In this document: positions 1 through 11,795 of the stretch, piece after piece
How the letters are laid out: the number at the start of each line of letters is the position of its first letter
How positions within the stretch are numbered: position 1 is the stretch's first letter
Assembly: GCF_019703515.2 (NCBI RefSeq)
Contig: NC_059379.1
Span: 21,689,880-21,753,879 of the forward strand
DNA length: 64,000 bases
Origin: Myxocyprinus asiaticus
Taxonomy: Eukaryota > Chordata > Actinopteri > Cypriniformes > Catostomidae
Direction: 5' to 3'
The notes under the pieces: generated by a model
Told to the model about the DNA's origin: nothing
Seen by the model: the letters and a program-made list of their open reading frames with translations, nothing else
The model's database searches: none
Made by a program: the position numbers and the translations under genes

Positions 1-2624
1 GGGACATATCCTAAAGATCACACCCACCAAGAACAAATAAATCAATCTGATTGGCTGATGAATCTGACAGTCTGACTTTAGATGCCTATTCACTTACACT
101 GTTGAGGGATTCTGTGTGAAACAGTTGTCACACTTTGCTTGTCAGCATCAAGGAATAAATTCTGACTGGATAAACTTTTTGTTTTTCTCTACTTGTTTGT
201 AGATTAATTAAGAGTGGAAAGCGATTAAAAATACATAGTCAAAAATGTGATTGAGAATGAAAGGATGAAAAATATGTATTTATTTGGCATGTTAGGCCAG
301 CAGAAAAGGCTTTGCTGGCCCTGAGAATTTGCCACTGATATATATATATATAAATTATTATTATTTTTGTAATCAAAAGTTATATGGTTATTTTTAGATT
401 TTATTTTTTCTGAAATTTGCATGAAATTTACATTTGGCTGTCCTGTTGCCCAGACGATGTGTATATACTGTAAATTTGCACATAGTTAGTTTGCCAGGTT
501 AGTGAGTGTGTAGTAAAAAAAAAACACTTTTGCATTTACTTATTTTTTCTTTTTTTAAAACAATGATATCTGACTGGGGTCAGATTGACCCCAAACATAA
601 ATAATGTCACTATTTTGAAAATAAATAAATAAAATAATAATAATAATCTGTGATTTTTATTATTATTATTTTTATTTATTTATTTTTTTCCAAAGAAAAG
701 GGATATTTATTTTTGTTCAGTAAGATATATAGAACATATACAGCTATATTTGTTTTCATTATTTTGTGTAAATTAAAAAATGATATGGTTATTTCTGTAT
801 TTAGTTGCTTTTCTGAAATACACATTCCTGCTTCAGTAAATGTAAGAGTTAATGATACACTTATTTCTATACATTTATCAGTTCAATAAGCTCAGGACAA
901 ATGGAAAGGAACATTTAAGCAAGAAAAAAAAAAGTTTATTTCATAATTACAATTATAATTTTCACACTTTAATCATTGGGGTAACAGTGACCCCAAAAAA
1001 TGAGGACGTGAAGCAAATCTCAACAGAACATAAGGGTTAAGTTAAAAGTTGTACTATGGAGTTTCTATTGAAAATTCAGAACTAAAAATTTCCTCCCCGG
1101 GGGAAAAAAAAAAAGTCAATTTATTGAAACTAAGCTGCAAAAACGTTTCTTTCAGGAAGTCTTCTGATGTCAGAAACTCTAAACATTAACTTATGATCGC
1201 CCACACGTAAACAACACCTGATGGGTGATAAGAAAACTGGCCTACCCAGTCACAATAAAGTAATAAGGAGAGAACATGGTTGATATTAAACTAAACAGTA
1301 GAATTTCAGAAACCAGGTCAAACCTCAAACCTTGTGCTCTTCCTGGATGTGTGTAGTACCTGCCACTCTGCATACGCTGTATATCTGAAGGATTCCAACA
1401 ATAGAAACAAATGATAATTTCACTCTGATCCTCACAGTTTGAGTGGCACATTTCAACGCAGATTGTATTGTGACCCTGTCACAATGTAATTCAGTCTTTG
1501 TAAAAAGGCTGTTATTGAAGAATGGGACATTTCGCATTTCCCATGGGTAGAGGGTGTCTTACATGGAAATCTTAAAGGTAAAGCAGCATAAAAAAATAAA
1601 AACAAGTTTTTTTATTTATCATACTCTTCCAATGAACATGAAGTGCTATCACATCAGGCAAATTTCAGTCCTACTCTTCTTCACTATTTTGAACATATTC
1701 ATCAATAATAGGCTGCTTTAATAAAAGCACTCATTTTTGATGATGAGCAAGACAGAAGTGGCCATTTAACATTGGCACACAATGCACACGTTATTCAATT
1801 AAATTTGAATTGAAACTGTTATTACTTCAAATTAATCATGTGAACATGAATAAATACTGCTGTGAAGCAAAAATCTCTGCACTAGCCATGAATGTAGATA
1901 CATATGTTTATAAATAACTCATTTGTACTTCTCAAGCAAAAGCAAACACACTGTGGTTGTGCCTTGTAGTTTGTGGAGAGTTGAGGAGACAAATCCTATA
2001 TTTATGTGAGTGAAGATTGTGTAACAGAGCAAAGATCACCTGTTTTATGTAGCCCCTACTTTAACAGCTGTCTTGTGGGAATTCACCCCAGATAATAAGC
2101 GTTGGCCCTCAAGCAAGGCTGTTTTAATAGTATTGGTAGGTCACCTGTATGGCACAAGGCAGTCAAGTTAACATTCCAACCTTTACCACATTTAATGGCC
2201 GAGAAGAGTCATTGCACATACAATACAAAAGCTGTGCCATTTCTGGGACACTCCTGGTATGATTGCAACCTATCAGTGGTGTCAACAGATCAGTCCGCCA
2301 ATGAAGGCTCAAAGGTCAAAGCTTTTAGCTGAACAAAAGGGCAATTTACAACCAATTCAATCTTTCTCATTCTCAATGGCTGTCTTTCATTCATCTATCC
2401 TCAATCTATCATCCTCAACCCATCCATCCATAATGTTTATTTCAATCTGACAGATGTGACTGCCTTACAAAATTTATGACAAAACTGGAGAACTAAGTAA
2501 TGATTATGAAATATGTAATATGGGGAAAAAGAATGTCTAAAATACTTGGACATGAACATGGTAATGGGTTTTATCACTACAAATCAAGTAGACATTAATT
2601 GGAGAGCTCACTCTTTACTTGCTG

Positions 2625-2627
<3 letters not shown>
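1..2627. other. AT-rich non-coding DNA, no gene seen
   Basis: No open frame here resembles a known protein and I see no RNA gene. Two small structures stand out. A hairpin-forming GGGGTCA/TGACCCC pair lies at 576-592. A second GACCCC-containing stretch (980-1040) ends in TAAGGGTTAA, which looks like the end of a TTAA-type dispersed repeat; I could not find a convincing opposite end. The rest is simple AT-rich sequence with short poly-A and poly-T runs. Confidence 0.6.

Positions 2628-2723
<96 letters not shown>
2628..2723. repeat. (TA)n/(CA)n compound microsatellite
   Basis: About 36 TA units are followed by 11 CA units. The tract sits where the missing left outer end of the Tc1-like element would be expected. 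Expansion at a TA target site or a deletion may have erased that end. Confidence 0.95.
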
Positions 2724-2749
2724 TATACTATAATATAGTTTTGGACATT

Positions 2750-4237
2750 GTACATGACAAGTAATTTTTCCAAGAATTGTTTACTGACAAATTGTATCAC
2801 TTTTAATTGACTATATCACAATTCCAGTGGGTAAGAAGTTCACATACAATAAGTTAACTGTGCCTTTAAGCAGCTTGGAAAATTCCAGAAAATTATGTCA
2901 AGCTTTTAGCTAATTAGCCAATTAGCTTCTGATATGCTAACTGGCTAATTGGAGTAAATTGGAGGTGTACCTATGGATGTATTTTAATGCCTACCTTCAA
3001 ACTCAGTGCCTCTTTGCTTGACATCATGGGCAAAGCAAAAGAAATCAGCCAAGACCTTAGAAAATAAATTGTGGACCACCACAAGTCTGATTCATCCTTG
3101 GGAGCAATTTCCAAATGCCTGAAGGTACCACGTTCATCTGTAAAAACAATAGTAAGCAAGTATAAACACCATGGGACCATGCAGCCATCATACCCATCAG
3201 GAAGGAGACACATTCTGTCTCCTAGAGATGAATGTAGTTTGGTGCAAAAAGTGCAAATCAACAGCAAAGGACCTTGTGAAGGTGCTGGAGGAAACAGGTA
3301 GACAAGTATCTATATCCACATTAAAACAAGTCCTATATCAACATCACCTGAAAGGCTGCTCAGCAAGGAAGAAGCCACTGCTCCAAAAACGCCATAAAAT
3401 GTCAGACTACAGTTTGCAAGTGCACATGGGGACAAAGATCTTACTTTTTGGAGAAATATCTTCTGGTCTGATGAAACAAAATGACCATAATGACCATTGT
3501 TATGTTCTGAAGAAAAAGGGTGAGGCTTGCAAGCCAAAGAACTTTGAAGCATGGGGGTGGCAGCATCATGTTGTGGGGATGCTTTGCTGCAGGAGGGACT
3601 AGTGTACTTCACAAAGTAGATGGCATCATGAGGAAGGAGAATTATGTAGCTATCTTGAAGCAACATCTCAAGACATCAGCCAGGAAGTTAAAGCTCGGTC
3701 GCAAATGGGTCTTCGAAATGGACAGTGACGCCAAGAATACCTCCAAAGTTGTGGCAAAATGGCTTAAGGACAACAAAGTCATGGTATTGGAGTGGCCATC
3801 ACAAAGCCCTGACCTCAATCTGATAGAACATTTGTGGGCAGAACTGAAAAAGCATGTGTGAGCAAGGAGGCCTACAAACCTGACTCAATTACACCAGCTC
3901 TGTCTGGAGGAATGGGCCAAAATTCCAGCAACTTATTGTGAGAAGCTTGTGGAAGGCTACCCAAAACGTTTGACCCAAATTTAACAATTTAAAGGCAATG
4001 TTACCAAATACGAACAAAGTGTATGTAAACTTCTGGCCCACTGGGTATATGATGAAAAAAATAAAAGCTGAAATATATCATTCTCTCTACTATTATTCTG
4101 ACATTTCACATTCTTAAAATAGTGATCCTAACTGACCTAAGACAGGGTATGTTTTCTATGAATAAATGTCAGAAATTGTGAAAAACTGAGTTTAAATGTA
4201 TTTGGCTAAGGTGTATGTGAACTTCTGATTTCAACTG
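2750..4237 (+). mobile_element. Sleeping Beauty-like Tc1/mariner transposon, decayed
   Basis: This is an IR/DR-type Tc1 element. The right arm carries two direct repeats: an inner one at 4020-4043 and an outer one at 4212-4237, which ends in CAACTG next to a TA-rich tract. The left arm keeps a clear inner repeat (2825-2848) that is the inverse of the right inner repeat, with the shared core AAGTTCACATACA/TGTATGTAAACTT. The left outer repeat is absent, replaced by microsatellite, so the left boundary is approximate. The interior encodes a broken DD34E transposase. With one outer end missing and the transposase dead, the copy should be immobile. Confidence 0.85.
3026..3983 (+). pseudogene. Tc1-like (DD34E) transposase pseudogene
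   Basis: The frame opens with MGKAKEISQDLRK at 3026 and hits a TAA after 13 codons. Paired-like helix-turn-helix sequence follows (SSLGAISKCLKVPRSSVKTI, about 3085-3145), then a GRR-type linker. The catalytic triad is partly readable: WSDETK with Asp at 3470-3472, EMDSDAKNT with Asp at 3721-3723, and LIEHLW with Glu at 3826-3828. The last two are 34 residues apart, which defines DD34E. A deletion right after WSDETK and several frame changes separate the segments. The usual His of the second motif is Asn here. In life the enzyme would bind the arm repeats and cut and paste the element at TA sites. It is certainly non-functional. Confidence 0.9.

Positions 4238-4240
<3 letters not shown>

Positions 4241-4308
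<68 letters not shown>
4241..4308. repeat. (TA)n microsatellite
   Basis: A pure TA run follows the outer right repeat of the Tc1-like element. It probably grew from the TA target site. Confidence 0.95.
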
Positions 4309-4312
<4 letters not shown>

Positions 4313-4420
4313 ATGTGCAAAGTCTTAGGCACATAAGATGTTTCACAAAAGCATTTGTCTTAAGATGGCTATTTATATCTTCAGCTTTAGTGTGTCAGTA
4401 GGAAATATAAATGTTATATT
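4309..4420. other. Short unassigned spacer
   Basis: This AT-rich sequence includes 'gtgcaaagtcttaggcac'-type sequence that looks repeat-derived, but I cannot assign it to a family. DIRS homology begins abruptly at about 4421. Confidence 0.4.
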
Positions 4421-4456
4421 CATGATCGCTGTCTTTCGTGTCTGGGCGCGACCCAC

Positions 4457-5812
4457 ACGGAGGCAGCGTTTGTGAATGGTTCATGTTCTGACTGCGAGAA
4501 CATGACCATGGCAACGTTGCGGTCGCGGCTTGCTTTCATAAGAAAGCAAGCCACCCCAGCAGCTCCCCGCCTCGGTCCTTCTACCTACGGGTATGAGGCC
4601 AGCGCGGCTAGCACCCAATGGGATCGTCTCCGCCGGGTATCCCCCCGCGGACCTCCCATTCCCCAGCATGCTCGTCTGCCCCAATCGGGCTTCCGGATGA
4701 GTTCGCCGGCTCATCTCACGGCGAGTCTGGCTTCTTGTTCGGAGCCCGCGAAGATGATGAGCTCTCGAGCGCAGCATCGGAGAGCGGGCTTGTCCAGTCA
4801 GACGCAGAAGCCTCAGCTGGGCTTCCCCCTTTGGGGACGATTGCCCAGTCACAGGCCGATGCCGAAATGACAGACATGCTTTCCCGGGCGGCCGCGAGCG
4901 TGGGGTTAGAGTGGAACCCTCCACTCTCCCCTGAACCCTCGCGGCTTGATGATTAGTTTCTGGGATCGCGGCGCCGCTCAAAGCAGCCATGCCCCACTCC
5001 AGTGCCATTCTTCCCGGAAGTGCATGAGGAGCTGACGAAGTATTGGGAGGCACTTTTTACTGCCCGGCCCCAACTTCGCAGTTCCCCCGCTCTCACTACC
5101 CTCGGTGGCGGGGCGGCCAAGGGCTATACGGCGGTTCCCCCGGTGGATAAGGCGCTCGCGGTGCACCTATGCCCGCAGAGCGCCCCCACCTGGCGCAGAC
5201 GCCCTAAGCACCCGTCCAAGCCCTGTAGGCTCACGTCGTCCCTGACGGCTAAAGCCTACAGTGCTGCTGGACAAGCCGCCTCGCCCTGCACGCCATGGCT
5301 CTCCTGCTGTTCCACCAAGCCAAGGCGCTGAAAGAACTGCACGAGGGTAGTTCCACCCCAGATTTGATGCAGGAACGGCGCTCGGCGACTGACCTCGCTC
5401 TCCGGGCGACGAAGGTCACGGTGCGGTCTCTCGGGCGGACGATGGCCACACTAATGGTCCAGGAGCGCCACCTTTGGCTCAACCTGGTCGAGATGGGCGA
5501 GGCCAACAAGACACGGTTCCTTGCTGCCCCCATTTCCCAGGCAGGCCTATTCGGCGACACCGCCGAGGACTTTGCCCAGCAGTTCTCGGCGGTGAAGCAG
5601 CAGACGGAGGCAACCCGGCACATTCTGCCCCGGCGCGGCTCAAGATCCCGCACCCTTCTGCTCGTCGCCAAGGGCGTCCCCCTGCGGTGACTGCACTGGC
5701 TCCGCCACAGCCCGCCCTTTCAGCCCGGGCCCAGCGTGGAGCCCACCGCAGGAAGCCGACGCCACCCGTCTCACAGCTGGCGCCGAAAACCCACGGAGGT
5801 CCTTGAAGCGCC
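4457..5812 (+). pseudogene. DIRS gag pseudogene (copy A)
   Basis: Gag is the presumed structural and nucleic-acid-binding protein of the element. The usual start codon (ATGGAGACAGCG in copies B and G) reads ACG here (4457-4459), so initiation is lost. The N-terminal part has a SCSDCENM Cys pair and an Arg-rich stretch (4481-4560). A Ser/Pro/acidic middle follows (4690-4860), then a frame change into FFPEVHEELTK (from 5008) and AVHLCPQSA (5158). Another change leads into the best-preserved block, 5295-5690: SATDLALRATK, LGRTMATLMVQERHLWLNL and AAPISQAGLFGDTAEDFAQQ. These segments recur in copies D and G, so the assignment rests on comparison and on the position upstream of RT. At least two frameshifts make it non-coding. 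Confidence 0.8.
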
Positions 5813-5915
5813 CTGAGACGGGCGACCCAGGGATGAGGGAACCCACTCACATGGAGCTGGTAAGAAGACCACTCCATCCCCTGGTGGAGGGCCGGGTGGA
5901 AAATATTTTGTTGTC

Positions 5916-6649
5916 TTTTTGTTTGATTTCGCCAAATCTTCCAAACGCGCAGGAAAGTGAATGAAATCTGATAATGAACTTGATGTTTTTAAGGCATTGT
6001 TGTGGGGGTGTTTACCATTTGCATTGATCGCCTCAGCACATTACCGTATGAATACCGCGCTCTGCTGGTGGGTGTGATCACATTAGCGATAATGAGCTGA
6101 GCCAGGAGAAACTGCACTTCGCTTTGTTTCATACAGATTACATTGCAGGATAATATTTGTTTTAAATTTGAATTGTTTTATTTAAGAGTAAACATTTTAA
6201 TTTCACTTCATTTTTGTGACGTGTTTCAGAAAGATGCTCACGGAGACAGAGATGGCTGAAAGAGCACCCTGTTTATTTTCTTTATTTTACAAAAGCACAA
6301 GGTTTTGTTGTTATTGTGAGTGTACACAAATAAAAGTAGACCCTTTATAGTTTCTAATGATGTCTTACACTTATCTGCATGCCCACAAATTACAGAGTAT
6401 TTTAAGTTGTTTCCGCTGTTATGCGGAAAAAATCCAGCAGGTCGCGCCGCGCGTCCGTCGACCCCATAGGGTTAACAATTTAAAGGCAATGTTATCAAAT
6501 ACGAACAAAGTGCATGTAAACTTCTGGCCCACTGGGTATATGTTGAAAAAAATAAAAGCTGAAATAAATCATTCTCTCTACTATTATTCTGACATTTCAC
6601 ATTCTTAAAATAAAGTAGTGATCCTAACTACCTAAGACAGGGTACCCAA
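5916..6649. other. Foreign insertion within copy A
   Basis: DIRS homology with copy G stops at about 5915 and resumes at about 6650 (CCTGGGTCATATACCC, compare 57440). The first 555 bases match nothing else in the window and carry no convincing gene. They end in 'ccatagggttaa', a possible TTAA-type transposon end. Next comes a piece of Sleeping Beauty-like right arm, listed separately. Confidence 0.7.
6473..6646 (+). repeat. Sleeping Beauty-like right-arm fragment
   Basis: This segment aligns almost base for base with 3982-4151 of the nearby Tc1-like element, from the stop codon region through the inner direct repeat (6511-6536) to GACAGGGTA. It includes a few bases (AAATAAAGTAGTG) that the upstream copy has lost, so it comes from another copy rather than a local duplication. 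It stops before the outer repeat. Confidence 0.88.
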
Positions 6650-6937
6650 CAGTTCAGCAAAAGAGCAGCATCCTTCCTCCCTGGGTCATATACCCGGTGT
6701 GTATGGTCGTCACCACGACTACCGTCCACGGGCTTTTTCTTGCAGGATTGGCGCTCCAGGGGTGGCCTTTCCGCCCCTGAACGCCCAGCTGTGGCACACA
6801 GCCACCCCCGATGTGGCAGTCTCCACGGGTTACATGGACAGGCCTCTTCCTCCCCATCCCAGGCTGTTCCGGGGGTGGTCACAAGGAGCCAGGTAAGTGC
6901 TTCGATGTCCCTAGACTCAGCACGGCCATGATGTGGT

Positions 6938-8723
6938 GTGGCACCTCGGGCTCCGCCCCACCACGAGGCCCCACCTGCCAGTACGTCTGACGACGTTGTC
7001 CCCTTGGTCCCCCTCGCACGGAACTTGGACGCGTGGCTTGCGCTTTCCAATCCGTTGCGATGGCTGATCCGGACCGTCCAACTCAGCTATGCGATTCAGT
7101 TCGACAGGTGCCTGCACAGGTTCAGCGGTATTCACTTCACCTTGGTCAAGGGCGAAAACTCTGCCACCCTTCGCGCAGAGATCGCTACCCTCCTACGGAA
7201 GGATGCGATAGAACCTGTCCCTCCAGCCGAGATGAAGAAAGGGTTTTAAAGCCCCTACTTCATCGTACCGAAAAAAGGCGGTGGGTTGCGGCCAATCATG
7301 GACCTGCGAGTACTGAACCGGGCTTTACACAGACTCCCGTTCAAGATGCTGATGCAAAAACGCATTCTGGCGAACATCCGGCATCAAGATTGGTTCACAG
7401 CGGTAGACCTAAAGGATGTGTACTTCCACGTCTCGATCCTTCCTCGACACAGACCCTTCCTGCGGTTCGCGTTCGAGGGTCAGGCGTATTAGTACAAAGT
7501 CCTCCCTTTCGGCCTGTCCCTGTCTCCTCGCGTCTTTACGAAGATCGCAGAGGCTGCCCTTGCCCCGTTAAGGGAGGTGGGCATTCGCATTCTCAACTAT
7601 CTCGATGACTGGCTAATCCTAGCTCACTCTCGAGACATGTTGTGTGCACACAGGGACCTGGTGCTCTCACACCTCAGCCGACTAGGGCTTCGGGTCAACT
7701 GGGAAAAGCAAGCTCCTCCTAGTTCAGAGCATCTCTTTTCTCGGATTGGAGTTGGACTCAGTCTCCTTGATGGTGCGCCTTACGAACGAGCGTGCCCAGT
7801 CAGCGCTGGCCTGTTCTAAGGCGTTCAAACAGAGAACAGCGGTTCCACTGAAACTTTTTCAGAGGCTCCTGGGGCATATGGCATCCTCGGCGGTGGCCAC
7901 CCCGCTCGGGTTGATGCATATGAGGCCGCTTCAGCACTGGCTTCAGACTCGAGTCCCGAGATGGGCATGGCGCCACGGGACACATCGCGTGGCCATCACG
8001 CCGGTCTGTCACCGTTTTTTCAGCCCTTGGACCGACCTCTCGTTTCTACGAGCAGGTGTTCTTTTAGAACTGGTCTCCAGGCATGTCGTGGTCATGATAG
8101 ATGACTCCAAAACGGGCTGGGGCGTTGTTTGCAACGGGCACGCAGCCGCCGGCCTCTGGATGGGCCCGCGAGTGCATTGGCACATCAACTGCCTCGAGTT
8201 GTTGACAATTCTGCTCGCCCTGCGGAGGTTCCGTCCGTTGATCCAGGGCAAGCACGTGTTAGTTCGGACAGACAGCATGGCAACGGTAGCATATGTCAAC
8301 CACCAAGGTGCTCTGCACTCTCGTTGTATGTCACAACTCACCTGCCGTCTCCTCCTCTGGAGTCAGCAGCACTTCAAGTCGCTGCGAGCCACTCACATCT
8401 CAGGCAACCTCAACACTATAGCGGACGCACTGTCACGGCAGGTTACCCTCAGGGGAGAGTGGAGACTCCACCCTCAGGTGGTCCAGCTGATTTGGAGTCA
8501 ATTCGGACAGGCACAGGCGGACCCGTTCGCTTCCCAAGAATCCTCCCACTGCCCGCTCTGGTACGCCCTCACAGAGGCTCCCCTCGGCATAGACGCGCTG
8601 GCACACAGCTGGCCCCCTGGCCTACGCAAATATGCATTTCCCCCAGTGAGCCTGCTTGCACAGACCCTGTGCAAGGTCAGGGAGGACGAGGCACATACCA
8701 CCTTCCACCTCCCTTGGAGCTGA
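6938..8723 (+). pseudogene. DIRS reverse transcriptase-RNase H pseudogene (copy A)
   Basis: The product would copy element RNA into DNA. The RT runs in one frame from 6938 but has TAA at 7247 where other copies read Tyr (GFYSPYF) and TAG at 7490 where others read Gln (QAYQYKV). RT signatures are PYFIVPKKGGGLRPI, AVDLKDVYFHV and the catalytic YLDD at 7598-7609. A 2-base loss near 7707 shifts the frame. From 7746 an unbroken 325-codon frame carries RNase H with all four acidic sites: DDSKTGWG, NCLELL, RTDSMATVAY and TIADALSRQ. The start of the Dam-like tail follows (DPFASQ, GIDALAHSW, YAFPPVSL). The frame then runs through the deletion junction into untranslated sequence and stops. It has the longest undamaged RNase H in the window. 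Confidence 0.9.
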
Positions 8724-9418
8724 AAACTTGCGCCATTAATTCCCAGTAGTGTTCACAAACTTTGTTCCCTGGTTGACTTCCTCCGAGCCCTGTGGCAGTC
8801 GAGTTTTCTGAGAGACTCGCTGCCGGCCCAGTACAGGTGCTAATTAAGAGTCCTGTTCTGGGGTAGGTGCTCCGCATGTGGCGGTTCCCTGTAAGGCTAA
8901 CCCCATGCGATATATATCTTCCGCTAGTTCGTTTCCCTGTTGGCAAACTGCGTCTTCCTTGGGCAGAGCCCCTGTGCCCCAGTCTCCATGTTTGTAGTAA
9001 CTCCTCCCCCATTGGGCAGGATCTACCTTGAAGACTCTCCACATGGTTGGAAAGACCATGTGACGTATTCTTCCACTTAAATATCCCCCCTCTCTTGGGG
9101 CGAGGTGTGGTCTCCGCAGTGTCTTCCCCTTGGGAGGGACACCCCCCAACTAGACCTGGTGGCCCAGTCAGATAATCCCCCTTCTTTTTTAGAGAGTGGA
9201 AAAAAAGAAGGGGAAAAGAGGCCACGACTGGGTTAAGCCTGTCTCTATCTTTTGGGTAGTTGACTTGTCCCCAAAAAGGGACATTCGACACTCATAGCTA
9301 TGTTGGGGGAGGTTACGTGTCGACCTGGTGTGCTGGCTATGAGGCACACAGTAGTCTACCCACCACACACCGCCAGTTCACGTAACACAGTTCAGCCAGT
9401 TGTGGCATTTCGTATAGG
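8724..9418 (+). other. 3' untranslated region of copy A
   Basis: Non-coding sequence conserved in all copies between the last gene and the ICR; compare 13950-14687, 22707-23440 and 60620-61349. It contains a purine-rich stretch of short G and A runs. I see no gene in it. Confidence 0.75.
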
Positions 9419-9525
9419 AACCCCTAGTGTCACTACATCGACACAACATCGAGTGAGTGACAGATAGGGTACGTCATGGTTACTCGTGTAACCTCCATTC
9501 CCTGATGGAGGGAATGAGACATTGT
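9419..9525 (+). repeat. DIRS internal complementary region (copy A)
   Basis: The first half (to 9472) is the reverse complement of the family's left tip. The second half (from 9473, GTCATGGTTACT) is the reverse complement of the copy's own right tip at 9755-9800. It reads GGGTAC where other copies read GGGAAC, a one-base change at the junction. In DIRS elements this region is thought to template completion and circularisation of the ends. Confidence 0.9.
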
Positions 9526-9594
9526 GTCCCTCCTGCCACAACGCTGAACTACCCGCTGAAATGGCCGGACCTTATATCGGCTCCTCAGCATAAA

Positions 9595-9800
9595 TCCTGA
9601 ATGAGTGGTTGCATACCAGCTCCTTTTATACCCGTATGTCCGGGGGAGTGGCATGCAAATACCACTCGCCAATTTTCATTGGCCTTTTATCAAAGACCAG
9701 AGGTGTCTCGGGCTCCCAAGAATGACCCCTAGTGTCACTACATCAACACAATGTCTTGTTCCCTCCATCAGGGAACAGAGGTTACACAAGTAACCATGAC
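9595..9800 (-). repeat. Right inverted terminal repeat of copy A
   Basis: This segment is the inverse of the promoter-bearing left repeat of copies B and G (CACTCATTCAG, TATAAAA, ATTTGCAT, CCAAT on the minus strand). It is followed by the right-specific tip with two hairpins. Any transcription from it would run leftward, antisense to the genes. Confidence 0.9.
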
Positions 9801-11604
9801 AACTTCCTCCATGGACCTCCTGTTGAAGATCCTCAGGTCAGAAAATGTTGAAAAATCCTGCTCTAACAGATCATGTCTAGAACAATTCACTATCTAAATT
9901 CAACCTGTTCTGAGCAAATTAAACCTTTGAAAACTAATTTCAGCACCTCCATTTGCATTAAAATCATTTTCCATTTCACTTTCATTTTGCCAGACATCCC
10001 TGCTTTCCATTCAAAATTTCAATGCTTGGCTTGAACATTGCATGTGCACTTACCCCAAACTTAGATAAAAGCCATTACAAAGCGCCAAGGATGCACTTTG
10101 CAGCTCGTATTGCTGCAATTCGTCATACCACAACGTCTGCAGCAAGCGTTCTGAAAAGGTTCACATTACAGTTGTGCGAGGGAAAGCCACTTACAAGCAA
10201 AGATAAATAGCAAACAAAAGATTCAAAAGCATCCAGTGTCAGACATCACATGTGCTCTTGTTTCAGAGTTTATCTGATGGAATGTGAGTGAGACGCATTT
10301 TATACTTAGCAGATAAGAAGAAACACAAATCTTTTATTCATATTTCAACCATATGCGGCTGGTAAAGAATGGAAGGATGGACTGCAGGTTTCTTATATTT
10401 CCATTGTTGATATCAAGGTCATGCGTACCTGAAATCACAGGAGACATAGAAAGTATTTGCCCAATAATGCACTCTCTCACAAACACTCAGGTATATTCGC
10501 AAACACATTCTCTTTAAAGTGCTCAAGTAGCATGTATTACCAGACTCCATTAGGGGAAGGGGTAAGAGGTATATATTTCCAGGTAATGGGATCTGGCAAT
10601 TCCATTTAGATGCTGGAGTGTTTATGTCTAAACTTAAACCTGTTTTCTTCAGCATGATAACTAAAGCACATTTGAGTGAGAGAGACAAGCAAGTTCTCAC
10701 TATTACAGCATATCCAATGTCTCAATAAGCTTAGGAATACAAAGACAAATATAACACTGAAAACAGACACAGAGTGCAACAGTAAAAATCCCATTAATTT
10801 TCCCCATGGAGAAATAGATTTTTTTTTATTATAATTTATAACCCTTTGAAGACAGACTTACCGTAAAGTCTAAGGTTGTTAGTCAGTGATATATACCCTC
10901 ATGCAACCCACATCCACATGCATGGACTTTGTATTTTGGCTTCGCTATAAGCAACTTTTAAATTAAACCGACTGAATACTGTTCACGACACTCTAGACTG
11001 TCATTTAAGGGTTAAACTTCTGACGCACCGAGTCATGTGACACAACAGCATGGCGTCGATTTCCATGAAGCGCTTCTACGGGTGCAGAGCCAAGAAAAGT
11101 GCCTCTGGTAAGAATGCTTTTTCACTGAAACCTGTTTGGGTGTAAAGAGTAGTGTCTCTAGTTTCGTCTGATATGCCACTTTTAAAAGAATCATACATTT
11201 TTCGGGCATCAGCACGCTGATTAATATGATGTCCACATACATGGATTTTGGGACACATCTGTGGTTAATTTCACTTAATTTTAATATAAATGTTATTATA
11301 TTTTATTTTGTTATCACTGTACAATACGGTTCTATTCATTACCATTAATAAATGCATTTCTATATTTACTGTGCATTTTCACATTGAGAATCAATGGGTT
11401 CATCCAAAAGCTGAAAGATGTTGCTTTCAGAGGCTTAATATGGAGTTAGGATGAAAATAAGGTGCATAAGGTGAGACCAGTGCAGAGAGAGAGCACACTG
11501 GAGGTTAAGTCATTCAATAAATAGGGACCAAGGGAATAAGGGGAGATCCTATAGCTTTCTATGCAGCTAAGTGCATTCACTCCTAAAATCCAAGCAAAAG
11601 TTCA
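9801..11604. other. Non-coding interval between copies A and B
   Basis: I recognise no gene, RNA or transposon boundary here. Open frames are short and lack recognisable domains. This may be original host sequence, because it shares no segment with the rest of the window that I could detect. Confidence 0.5.
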
Positions 11605-11795
11605 GTTCCCTATCTGTCACTCACTCGACGTTGTGTCGATGTAGTGACACTAGGGGTCACTCTTGGGAGCCTGAGACACTTCTGGTCTTTGATAAAAGGC
11701 CAATGAAAATTGGCGAGTGGTATTTGCATACCACTCCCCCGGACATACGGGTATAAAAGGAGCTGGTATGCAACCACTCATTCAGATTTTCTCTT
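11605..11795 (+). promoter_or_regulatory. Left terminal repeat with promoter (copy B)
   Basis: From the outside in there is a left tip with a hairpin-forming GTCACT/AGTGAC pair, CCAAT at 11700-11704, inverted CCAAT (ATTGG) at 11709-11713, octamer ATTTGCAT at 11722-11729 and TATAAAA at 11752-11758. A CACTCATTCAG stretch about 20 bases downstream of the TATA box could be the initiator. The arrangement is a standard RNA polymerase II promoter layout; activity is inferred. Confidence 0.75.

Larger units (their letters stand above)
4421..9800 (+). mobile_element. DIRS-like retrotransposon copy A, 5'-truncated
   Basis: The copy begins inside the leader just before gag; compare 55903 onward in copy G. 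The left terminal repeat and promoter are missing. It has a gag remnant, an unrelated insertion (about 5916-6649), RT/RNase H with stops, then a deletion that joins the Dam-like region directly to the 3' untranslated region near 8693. The recombinase is therefore absent. The 3' side is complete: ICR (9419-9525), unique segment, right inverted repeat and right tip ending CCATGAC at 9800. The base triplet after the end is AAC rather than the GTT seen at most other copies. Confidence 0.92.

Noticed and set aside
4472..5877. Overlapping long GC-rich ORFs on both strands as genes
   Set aside because: High GC in the gag region gives open frames on both strands. Only the plus-strand segments that recur in copies D and G were kept.
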